Of a DNA stretch of 36,456 nt, positions 1 through 7,336 are shown one piece after another. The notes under the pieces are model-generated. The model ran no database searches, had not been told where the DNA came from, and saw only the letters and a program-made list of their open reading frames with translations. The DNA is from Myxococcaceae bacterium (lineage in GTDB: Bacteria > Myxococcota > Myxococcia > Myxococcales > Myxococcaceae), in assembly GCA_003818285.1 (NCBI GenBank), contig RPRB01000027.1:1-36456 (forward strand), in the 5' to 3' direction. Every line of letters begins with the position of its first letter. Position 1 is the stretch's first letter. Both the position numbers and the translations under genes were made by a program.

Positions 1-1
1 C

Positions 2-1411
2 AGTTCCGCCCCCGCGGCGTCCCCCGGCCTGCGGCCGGCCCGCGACCTGACCCCCCGGGCCATCGTCGAGGAGCTGGACCGTTACATCGTCGGCCAGCGC
101 GCCGCCAAGCGGGCGGTGGCCGTGGCCCTGCGCAACCGCTGGCGGCGGCAGCAGGTGCCGGTCGAGCTGCGCAATGAAATTGCGCCCAAGAACATCATCC
201 TGATCGGGCCGACCGGGGTCGGCAAGACCGAAATCGCCCGCCGGCTGTCGATGCTCACGGAGTCTCCCTTTCACAAGGTGGAGGCCTCCAAGTTCACCGA
301 GGTGGGCTACGTCGGCCGGGATGTCGAATCGATGGTGCGGGAGCTGCTCGAGATGACCATCACGCTCGACAAGGCCCGCGCGCACGAGGCCGTGCAGGAA
401 AAGGCCCGCCTGATGGCCGAGGAGCGCATGCTGGACCTGCTATTGCCCAAGGCCGGGCGTGCCCCGGAGCCCGGCGAGAACCAGATCGAGCTGGTCACCG
501 CGGCCGCGTCCGAGCCCCCCTCCACCCGGGAAAAACTGCGCAGTCTCCTGCGCCAGGGCAAGCTCGACCAGCGCTACGTCGACTTGGAAATCCAGGATCG
601 CGGCGGCGGGCCGATGGTGGAGATCTTTTCGAACGCCGGCATGGAGGAGATGGGGATCAATTTCAAGGACATGCTCGGCGGGCTTTTCCCGAAGGGCATC
701 AAGCGGCGCAAGCTGAAGGTGCCGGAGGCCATGGATGCGCTCGCCCATGAAGAGGCTCAGGGCTTGGTGGACATGGAAAAGGTCGTCAAGTGCGCGATCG
801 AAAAAGTCGAGCAGGCCGGGATCATCTTCATCGACGAGATCGACAAGATCGCCAGCCGCGAGGGCGCCGCCCGGGGCGGCGGTCCGGACGTCAGCCGCGA
901 GGGCGTGCAGCGCGACATCCTCCCCATCGTCGAGGGAAGCACCGTCACCACCAAGTACGGCCCGGTGAAGACCGACCACGTCCTGTTCATCGCCGCCGGC
1001 GCCTTTCACGTCAGCAAGCCCGCGGACCTGATCCCCGAGCTCCAGGGCCGCTTCCCCATCCGGGTGGAGCTCGAGCCGCTGCGGCAGGAGGACCTGGTCC
1101 GCATCCTCCGCGAGCCGCGCAACTCGCTCGTCCGCCAGTACACCGCTCTGCTCGAGACCGAGGGCGTGTCGCTGCACTTCACGGACGACGCGGTGGCGGA
1201 GGTCGCGCGCATCGCCGCCCTGGTGAACTCGCGCACCCAGGACATCGGCGCCCGTCGGCTGCACACCATCCTCGAGCGGCTGCTCGACCCGGTGTCCTTC
1301 GAGGCCAGCGATCCTGGCCGCTCGCGGGACGAGGTCGTCGACGCGGCGGTGGTCCGGGCCAGGCTGAAGGAGGTCGTCGAGGACGAGGACCTCTCTCGCT
1401 ATATTCTCTGA
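2..1411 (+). CDS. hslU: ATP-dependent protease ATPase subunit HslU (5' end truncated by window edge)
   Basis: HslU (ClpY) is the AAA+ unfoldase that feeds substrates to the HslV peptidase in the cytoplasm. The frame is open from base 2. Its first residues include [17 protein letters not shown], which matches the usual HslU N-terminus, so the true start lies at or just left of the window and the ATG-free first 100 bases are coding. Visible motifs are Walker [10 protein letters not shown], Walker [12 protein letters not shown], the central I-domain stretch, the sensor/arginine-finger region around [13 protein letters not shown], the sensor-2 segment [10 protein letters not shown], and the C-terminal tail LSRYIL that docks into HslV. 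The partner hslV is normally just upstream and would be outside the window. argD follows after 12 bp, which suggests co-transcription. Confidence 0.96.
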   Translation, partial: SSAPAASPGLRPARDLTPRAIVEELDRYIVGQRAAKRAVAVALRNRWRRQQVPVELRNEIAPKNIILIGPTGVGKTEIARRLSMLTESPFHKVEASKFTEVGYVGRDVESMVRELLEMTITLDKARAHEAVQEKARLMAEERMLDLLLPKAGRAPEPGENQIELVTAAASEPPSTREKLRSLLRQGKLDQRYVDLEIQDRGGGPMVEIFSNAGMEEMGINFKDMLGGLFPKGIKRRKLKVPEAMDALAHEEAQGLVDMEKVVKCAIEKVEQAGIIFIDEIDKIASREGAARGGGPDVSREGVQRDILPIVEGSTVTTKYGPVKTDHVLFIAAGAFHVSKPADLIPELQGRFPIRVELEPLRQEDLVRILREPRNSLVRQYTALLETEGVSLHFTDDAVAEVARIAALVNSRTQDIGARRLHTILERLLDPVSFEASDPGRSRDEVVDAAVVRARLKEVVEDEDLSRYIL

Positions 1412-1423
1412 CACAAGCGACCC

Positions 1424-2686
1424 ATGCCCATCCCGCTGACCGCCACCCCCGGTGTCGAGCGCCCGCTGCCGTCCAGGAACCGCGCGGTGATGGACCGCGC
1501 GCGCGCCCACCTCCTCCAGAACTACCGGCAGCAGCCCATCGTGCTCGAGCGCGGACAGGGCACCAGGGTCTGGGACGCGGACGGCAACGTCTACCTCGAC
1601 CTCCTGGGCGGCATCGCGACGCTCCCCTTCGGCCACTGCCACCCGGAGATCACCGCCGCGGCGAAGGCGCAGCTCGAGCGGCTGTGGCACACCTCCAACG
1701 TCTTCTACACCGAGCCCCAGGTCACTCTCGCCGAGCTGCTGACCTCGCTCTCCGGGCTCGACCGGGCGTTCTTCTGCAACTCCGGCGCGGAGGCCAACGA
1801 GGCGCTGCTCAAGCTCGCGCGCAAGGCGCAGCACGCGCGTGGGCAGCCGGGACGCTTCGAGTTCGTCTGCTTCGAGACCAGCTTCCACGGCCGCACCCTG
1901 GCCACCGTCACCGCCACCGGGCAGACCAAGTACCAGAAGGGCTTCGAGCCGCTCCTGCCCGGCGTGGTGCACGTCCCCTACGGAGACCTCGGGGCGGTGC
2001 GGAAGGCGGTGGGCCAGAGGACCGCCGCCATCCTAGTCGAGCCGGTGCAGGGCGAGGGTGGGGTGCGCACCGCCCCGGAGGGATTTCTTCGTGCGCTGCG
2101 CACCCTCGCCGACGAGACCGGCGTGCTGCTCCTCGTGGACGAGGTGCAGACCGGGATGGGGCGGACCGGAAAGATGTTCGCCTTCCAGCACGAGGGCATC
2201 CGGCCCGACGGCTTCAGCCTCGCGAAGGGCCTGGCCAACGGGCTCCCCATCGGGGCGATGGTCTGCACCGAGGAGGCGGGGAAGGCGCTCTCGCCCGGCA
2301 CCCACGGCTCCACCTTCGGCGGCAACCCGGTGGCGGCCGCGGCGGCCATCGCCACCGTGCGCCTGGCCAGCGACCCGCAGGTGCTCTCCGCAAACCTGGA
2401 AAAAGGCGAACACGTCGTCAGGCGAGGCCGCGAGATGCAGGCGCGGCACCCGTCCCTGGTGAAGGACGTGCGCGGGCGGGGACTGCTGCTCGGCATCGAG
2501 CTGTCGTTCGACGCGGGTCCGGCGGTCACTCGCTGCCGCGAGCGCGGGATGCTCTGCAACCTCGCCGGCGAGCGCACCGTCCGGCTCGCCCCGCCTTACG
2601 TGGTGACCCGCGAGGAGCTGGACGAGGGGCTGCGGATCCTGGAGGAGTCCGTGGTCGCGCTCGCCCCAGCCCCGTCGCAGGTTTGA
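1424..2686 (+). CDS. argD: Acetylornithine aminotransferase (class III PLP aminotransferase)
   Basis: This 420-residue class III aminotransferase most likely converts N-acetylglutamate semialdehyde and glutamate to N-acetylornithine and 2-oxoglutarate in arginine synthesis. It shows the pyruvoyl/PLP fold landmarks FCNSGAEANEALLKLAR, LVDEVQTGMGRTGKMFAF and the Schiff-base lysine K268 in LAKGLANGLPIGA, then HGSTFGGNP near the phosphate-binding site. Length is slightly above the usual ~400. The family also contains succinylornithine, ornithine and 4-aminobutyrate aminotransferases, which sequence reading alone cannot fully separate. The ATG lies 12 bp after the hslU stop, and the stop overlaps a possible TTG of the next gene. 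Confidence 0.85.
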   Translation: MPIPLTATPGVERPLPSRNRAVMDRARAHLLQNYRQQPIVLERGQGTRVWDADGNVYLDLLGGIATLPFGHCHPEITAAAKAQLERLWHTSNVFYTEPQVTLAELLTSLSGLDRAFFCNSGAEANEALLKLARKAQHARGQPGRFEFVCFETSFHGRTLATVTATGQTKYQKGFEPLLPGVVHVPYGDLGAVRKAVGQRTAAILVEPVQGEGGVRTAPEGFLRALRTLADETGVLLLVDEVQTGMGRTGKMFAFQHEGIRPDGFSLAKGLANGLPIGAMVCTEEAGKALSPGTHGSTFGGNPVAAAAAIATVRLASDPQVLSANLEKGEHVVRRGREMQARHPSLVKDVRGRGLLLGIELSFDAGPAVTRCRERGMLCNLAGERTVRLAPPYVVTREELDEGLRILEESVVALAPAPSQV

Positions 2687-2730
2687 CCACCCGCGATACC
2701 GACGCTAGCGTCGAGGGGCTCTCGTCCAGT

Positions 2731-2748
2731 GGGGGAGCAAAGCTCTTG
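2731..2748 (+). promoter_or_regulatory. Ribosome binding site deciding a TTG start
   Basis: GGGGGAG (2731-2737) is followed by an 8-nt spacer and TTG at 2746. It favours this start for the J-domain gene over the upstream in-frame TTG at 2683, which has no comparable purine run before it. Confidence 0.5.
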
Positions 2749-3687
2749 CCCAGCGGCACCCACGACCCCCTCACCGAAGCGGTCGATCTCGACCTGGACC
2801 GCAAGCGGGAGATCCTCGCCCGCGAGGCGCAGCTCGAGCGTGACGACTGGACGGTGCTCGGACTCAAGCCGGGCGCGACCGCCGAGGCGGTGAAGCTCGC
2901 GTACTTCGAGGCCAGCCGCGTCTTCCATCCCGACCGCTACTTCGGGAAGAACCTGGGCAGCTACCGCGCCCGCCTGGAGCGCATCTTCCACCGCCTGAGC
3001 GAGGCCCACGAGACGCTCACCCAGGCGCTGCGCCGCGCCCCGCCGCCGCGCCCCGCCGGCCCGCGCCGCCCGGCCACGGCCCGGACCAGCCCGAAGGGGA
3101 GCACTCCCGAGGCGGACCCGCGGGCCGAGGAGCGGCGGGCGCGCCTCGCCCGACATCCCTACCTCGCCTCGAAGGCCCGCGCCGGCGCGCTGGTCGAGGA
3201 GGCCCAGCGGCAGGCCCGGAGCGCTCCGGAGAAGGCCCTTCACCTGCTCGACCAGGCCAGGGCGCTGGGCGGGGGCCAATCGGGGAAGGGGCGCGGGCCA
3301 GCGGTGGAGGCAGAGGCCAAGCAGCAGCTGGCCAGCCAGCGTGCCGAGGGCGAGATGCAATCGGGGAACGAGGCCGCTCGGGCCGCAGACGCGGAGTGGG
3401 CGGCGAAGGCCTACTGCCGCGCCTCCGAGCTCGACCCCACCCGCGCGGATGCCGCGTACGAGGCGGCCCGCTGGCTCCTCAAGGCCGGCCACCCGCTGGC
3501 TGAGGCCCGGGGGTTCGCCCAGCGCGCGGTGTCACTCCGGACTGACCACGTCCCGTCACAGCTGGTGCTGGCGGAGATTTGCCTCCGGATGGGGATGGGC
3601 TCGGTGGCGCGCCGACATCTCGAGGCGGCGCTGAAGCTGGACCCCCGGAACGCGGAGGCAAAGGCGCTGCTCCGTCAGGTACGCTAA
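2746..3687 (+). CDS. J-domain co-chaperone with C-terminal TPR repeats
   Basis: An Hsp40-type (class III) protein that probably stimulates the ATPase of the DnaK encoded 9 bp downstream. The J domain spans about residues 30-95 and begins DDWTVLGLKPGATAEAVK; the invariant HPD motif is at residues 61-63 (FHPDRYF). A proline/arginine-rich linker follows, then TPR-like helices from roughly residue 200 (CRASELDPTRADAAYEAAR, RRHLEAALKLDPRNAEAKAL). There is no Gly/Phe region or zinc finger, so it is not a canonical DnaJ. I chose TTG at 2746 because a GGGGGAG ribosome-binding site sits 8 nt upstream. A TTG at 2683, overlapping the argD stop, would add 21 residues. Which client it serves cannot be told. 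Confidence 0.8.
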   Translation: MPSGTHDPLTEAVDLDLDRKREILAREAQLERDDWTVLGLKPGATAEAVKLAYFEASRVFHPDRYFGKNLGSYRARLERIFHRLSEAHETLTQALRRAPPPRPAGPRRPATARTSPKGSTPEADPRAEERRARLARHPYLASKARAGALVEEAQRQARSAPEKALHLLDQARALGGGQSGKGRGPAVEAEAKQQLASQRAEGEMQSGNEAARAADAEWAAKAYCRASELDPTRADAAYEAARWLLKAGHPLAEARGFAQRAVSLRTDHVPSQLVLAEICLRMGMGSVARRHLEAALKLDPRNAEAKALLRQVR

Positions 3688-3696
3688 GCCCCGGAG

Positions 3697-5541
3697 ATGG
3701 CAGAACAAGAGCCCGTCATCGGTATCGACCTCGGCACCACCAACAGCGTGGTGGGCATCGTCCAGGGCGGGCAGCCGCACGTCATCCCCAACCGCACCGG
3801 GCAGAACCTGACCCCGTCGATCGTGGCGATCACCAACGCCGGGAAGCGGCTGGTGGGCCAGCTCGCCAAGCGCCAGGCGATCACGAATCCAGAAAACACG
3901 GTCTACGCCGCCAAGCGGCTCATCGGCCGGAAGTTCAGCTCGGACCAGGTGCGGCGCGCGCGCGAGTCGCTCCCCTACCGCATCGTCGCCGGCGAGCACG
4001 ACGACGTGCGAGTGCAGATGGGGGAGAAGGCGGTCTCGCTGCCGGAGATCTCCGCGGCGGTGCTACGCGAGCTCAAGCTCGACGCCGAGGCGGCTCTCGG
4101 CCGATCGGTGAGCAAGGCGGTGGTGACCGTTCCCGCCTACTTCAACGACGGTCAGCGTCAGGCCACCAAGGACGCAGGGCGGATCGCCGGCCTGGACGTG
4201 CTCCGCATCGTCAACGAGCCCACCGCGGCGGCGCTGGCCTACGGCTTCGGCAAGCAGGTCACCGGGAAGATCGCCGTCTTCGACCTCGGCGGGGGCACGC
4301 TCGACGTCAGCGTGCTCGAGGTGGCTCGGGGCGTGTTCGACGTGGTGGCCACCGGCGGCGACACCTACCTGGGCGGAGAGGACTTCGACAACCGGATCAT
4401 CGAGATGCTGGTGATGAACTTCGCCAAGGAGCACGGCGTCGACCTGCGCAAGGAGCGCATGGCGCTGCAGCGGCTCAAGGACGCCGCGGAGCGGGCGAAG
4501 ATCGAGCTCTCGGAGCTGAACGAGACCAACATCAATCTCCCCTTCCTCTACACCCCGCCCGGCGGCACCTCGGCGATCCACCTCCAGGCCACGCTCACCC
4601 GTGCCCGGTTCGAGGAGCTGACCCAGGACCTGGTGGAGCGCACGGTGGAGATCGCCGACAAGGTGCTCAGGGAAGCCGACGTGCACCCCGACGAACTCCG
4701 GGAGATCGTCCTGGTCGGCGGGATGACGCGGATGCCCGCGGTGCAGAAGGCGGTGCGCCGTCACTTCCAGCGGGACCCCTCCAAGGGGGTGCATCCGGAA
4801 GAGGTGGTGGCCCTCGGTGCGGCCCTCCAGGCCGACGCGCTGATGCAGCCGTCCAACCAGGTGCTCCTCCTGGACGTCACGCCCCAGAGCCTCGGAGTGG
4901 CCATCGCCGGTGGCTACAACCGGGTGCTCATCCCCAAGAACACCACCGTCCCCACCTCGGTGACGGAGCTGTTCCACACCAGCCGCGACGGGCAGACCAC
5001 GGTGAAGATCATGGTCCTGCAGGGGGAGAGCGAGCTGGCCCACCAGAACGAGCTCCTCGGGGAGTTCATCCTCTCTGGTCTCCGACTGGCGCCGCGGGGG
5101 GACGTGGAGATCGAGGTCACCTTCGAGATCAACTCCGAGGGCATCGTCTCGGTGTCGGCCCGGGACAAGGAGACCGGCCTCGAGCAATCGATCACCGTCA
5201 CCGCCTCGGGCGGCCTCACCCCGGAGGAGCTCAAGAACATCCTCGAGCAGCAGGCGGACAGCATGCTCGAGGCGCGCATCTCCTCCGAGGTCGAGCAGAA
5301 GCGAAGCGCGCTCACCAGCGCGGCGGCGGAGGTCGCGGCCCTCATACCCCGGGTGCGGCAGCTCACCGGAAGCAGCGAGTTCGGTCGCGAGGCGCTCCGC
5401 CGGGCGGAGGAGGTCATCGCCTCGGCGCGCGCAGCGGCGGAGGGTGAGGACCTCGGCGCGCTCACCGACTGGGTGGACCAGCTGGAGCGGACCCGGGTGC
5501 TGTTCGTGGGCGTGCTCGAGCGGCTGGGAGCCAGGCAGTGA
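3697..5541 (+). CDS. dnaK: Hsp70-family chaperone DnaK (non-canonical, shortened lid)
   Basis: Hsp70 ATPase/substrate-binding chaperone of 614 residues. The nucleotide-binding domain shows the phosphate-1 motif IGIDLGTTNSVVGIV, PAYFNDGQRQATKDAGRIAG, IVNEPTAAALAYG, the phosphate-2 motif FDLGGGTLDVSVL and the adenosine motif IVLVGGMTRMPAVQ. The beta-sandwich substrate domain is marked by LLDVTPQSLGVAI and ITVTASGGLTPEELKN. After about residue 515 the helical lid is divergent, and the acidic disordered tail of canonical DnaK (about 638 residues) is missing. No grpE or classical dnaJ adjoins it. Its neighbours are a J-domain/TPR protein upstream and a TPR protein that overlaps it by 4 nt downstream. 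I infer a specialised paralogue; the housekeeping dnaK is probably elsewhere. Confidence 0.9.
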   Translation: MAEQEPVIGIDLGTTNSVVGIVQGGQPHVIPNRTGQNLTPSIVAITNAGKRLVGQLAKRQAITNPENTVYAAKRLIGRKFSSDQVRRARESLPYRIVAGEHDDVRVQMGEKAVSLPEISAAVLRELKLDAEAALGRSVSKAVVTVPAYFNDGQRQATKDAGRIAGLDVLRIVNEPTAAALAYGFGKQVTGKIAVFDLGGGTLDVSVLEVARGVFDVVATGGDTYLGGEDFDNRIIEMLVMNFAKEHGVDLRKERMALQRLKDAAERAKIELSELNETNINLPFLYTPPGGTSAIHLQATLTRARFEELTQDLVERTVEIADKVLREADVHPDELREIVLVGGMTRMPAVQKAVRRHFQRDPSKGVHPEEVVALGAALQADALMQPSNQVLLLDVTPQSLGVAIAGGYNRVLIPKNTTVPTSVTELFHTSRDGQTTVKIMVLQGESELAHQNELLGEFILSGLRLAPRGDVEIEVTFEINSEGIVSVSARDKETGLEQSITVTASGGLTPEELKNILEQQADSMLEARISSEVEQKRSALTSAAAEVAALIPRVRQLTGSSEFGREALRRAEEVIASARAAAEGEDLGALTDWVDQLERTRVLFVGVLERLGARQ

Positions 5542-7301
5542 GCGCACGGGCGAACCAGCTGGTCGAGGCCGGCCTGTGGCTCAAGATGAGCGGTGACCTC
5601 GAGGGAGCGCGCCGGCTCTTCGAGCAAGCGCTGAAGCTCGATCCGGACAGCATCCGCGCCCGGGAGCTCCTGGGCCGTTCGGTCCCCGGATCGGAGGCGG
5701 TGCCGGAGGAGCTCCGGGACGTCCCCGTCACCCGGACCGATCTCTTCTCGGTGCCGCTCCCCCGCCTCTTCCAGGACGAGGCTCCGGCCTCCATTCCCGA
5801 GGAGTGGTGGAACGCTCCGCCGTCCGACGGGATGGGCAACACCGCGCGCTTCTTCGTCCGTCCATCGTCGGCCTCCGGTTCCGCCGAGGCGCCCGGCCCG
5901 AGCCACACCATCCCCTGGGGACCCTCTCCGCTCTCGAACGACGGCCGAGCCTCCGCGAAGGCCGCCCGAGAAGGGGACTTCCAGGGGGACGACCTGGGGG
6001 AGAGCGGCGACGACTTCGGGCTCGAGCTGTCGGAGAGCACGCCGGCGCCGCTCGCCCGGTCCGGTCCGAAGCCCGTCCCCGTGCTCTCCCCGGCGGAGCT
6101 GCTCTCGCCCGCGGCCGCCGGCTCGTCGCTGACCACCGGCGCCATCCCGCTCCCTCCGGAGCTCGGCGCCCTGAGCCCGCTCCCCGGTCCGCCGCCCGCC
6201 CTCTTCCAGGAGCAGACGGTCGTCACCGGCCCGCCCCGGGACACGGGACCGAATCCCTTCTCGGCGGCGTCCGCCTCCGCAGCCGGCAGCCCCGTTCCCG
6301 GCTCGCTGCGCCCCGCCACGACCGGGGCCATCCCGCTCCCTCCCTTCGGCACGCCCGCCCCGGCGCCCCGAGCGACCTCCTTCAAGGTTCCGGCGCCGGA
6401 CCCCGAGTCGCCCCGGAGCACCGGACCGGTCCCGCTTCCTCCTGCCGTGCCGCCCGTCCGGACGACCCCCGCGCCGGCACCCCCCTGGCATCCGCCGGGG
6501 CCCGCGCCCCGGGGTGCGACCACCCTGGAGACGCACGTCGTCGTGCCGCTCCCGGCGAAGGGCGGTCCAGGTCACCCTTCGCCGGATCCGTCCCCGTCGC
6601 TCGAGCCGCTTCCGTGGGCCATGCCCGCGAGCCCGCCGCCGGGGGCGGCCATCGCTCCCTCGAAGCCGTCGGGGCCGGTTCCACTCCCGTCCGGCAGGGG
6701 GAGCACCTTCTCCCCGCCCCGGGGATCGCCCGCCGCCGCGCCGCCGCCACCGTCCTTTCCGTCCCCGTCGGCGCGCATCGAGCTCCCCAGCGACGCCTGG
6801 GGCGGAGAGGGGGATGGACCGACGCTGCTCGCCCCCGAGGAGCCGGCGGCCGCGCTCGAGCTGCTGGCCGAGCCCCGCACCGTGTCCGGGCTCACGCCGC
6901 TCCCGGCCCCCCGCGACCCGCGCTCGGAGGCGGTGCGGTTGTTCGAGCGCGCGCGAGAGCTGCAGAACCTGGACGACCACAGCGGAGCGCGGGAGCTGCT
7001 CCTCCAGGCCCAGAGCTTCTACCCGGAGCTGACCGGCCTGACCGAAGCGCTGGCCCGCAGCGAGACCAAGCTCCAGACCATCTACGAGTCGAAGATCGGC
7101 AAGCTCAGCGCCGTCCCCCGGGTGCGGCTCAAGGAGGACGAGGTCATCTGGCTCAACCTCGACCACCGCGCCGGCTTCATGCTCGCGCAGATCGACGGGA
7201 CGCTGAGCTTCGAGGACCTCTTCTCCGTCTCCGGCATGTCGCGGCTGGACACGGCCCGCATCCTGGCCCAGCTCCTGGACCAGCGGGTCATCGTGAGCTG
7301 A
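5538..7301 (+). CDS. TPR protein with long proline-rich repeat linker
   Basis: Not a named family that I recognise. The 587-residue product has three parts. An N-terminal TPR-like hairpin (about residues 1-45, LEGARRLFEQALKLDPDS) is followed by a proline/serine/glycine-rich, probably disordered stretch (about 60-455) carrying repeated TGxxPLPP elements. The C-terminal region (about 460-587) has a second TPR-like segment (AVRLFERARELQNLDDHSGA) and a compact alpha/beta end with AGFMLAQIDGTLSFEDL and DTARILAQLLDQRVI. From memory, such an end recurs in myxobacterial regulatory proteins. GTG at 5538 overlaps the dnaK stop (GTGA) and has GGGAG 7 nt upstream, so translation is probably coupled to the chaperone. 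I infer an adaptor or scaffold of the Hsp70 module, with moderate certainty for the gene and low certainty for the role. Confidence 0.75.
   Translation: MSARANQLVEAGLWLKMSGDLEGARRLFEQALKLDPDSIRARELLGRSVPGSEAVPEELRDVPVTRTDLFSVPLPRLFQDEAPASIPEEWWNAPPSDGMGNTARFFVRPSSASGSAEAPGPSHTIPWGPSPLSNDGRASAKAAREGDFQGDDLGESGDDFGLELSESTPAPLARSGPKPVPVLSPAELLSPAAAGSSLTTGAIPLPPELGALSPLPGPPPALFQEQTVVTGPPRDTGPNPFSAASASAAGSPVPGSLRPATTGAIPLPPFGTPAPAPRATSFKVPAPDPESPRSTGPVPLPPAVPPVRTTPAPAPPWHPPGPAPRGATTLETHVVVPLPAKGGPGHPSPDPSPSLEPLPWAMPASPPPGAAIAPSKPSGPVPLPSGRGSTFSPPRGSPAAAPPPPSFPSPSARIELPSDAWGGEGDGPTLLAPEEPAAALELLAEPRTVSGLTPLPAPRDPRSEAVRLFERARELQNLDDHSGARELLLQAQSFYPELTGLTEALARSETKLQTIYESKIGKLSAVPRVRLKEDEVIWLNLDHRAGFMLAQIDGTLSFEDLFSVSGMSRLDTARILAQLLDQRVIVS
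6132..6692 (+). repeat. Degenerate coding repeats, TGxxPLPP
   Basis: Four copies of a 9-residue element with consensus [ST]-G-[AP]-[IV]-P-L-P-P lie in the linker of the TPR protein, at 6132-6158, 6318-6344, 6417-6443 and 6666-6692. Looser forms occur at VVVPLPAK and SGLTPLPAP. The DNA is also similar between the first two copies (GCCATCCCGCTCCCTCC). Spacing is irregular, so this is a motif array and not a tandem repeat. Confidence 0.7.
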
Positions 7302-7336
7302 GCCGCGACCTCGAGGTCGGCAGTAGTCTGGCGGCC

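Noticed and set aside
790-2682. Upstream extension of the J-domain frame into argD and hslU
   Set aside because: The extension is Arg/Pro/Gly-rich shadow sequence in another frame of two clear enzymes; real coding begins near 2746.
1-3696. Heat-shock control element (CIRCE) for hslU or dnaK
   Set aside because: No TTAGCACTC/GAGTGCTAA inverted repeat is present before dnaK, and the hslU promoter is outside the window.
5804-7336. Upstream extension of the kinase frame through the TPR gene
   Set aside because: The conserved kinase N-terminus begins right after GTG 7337, and the upstream part is a shadow of the TPR protein frame.
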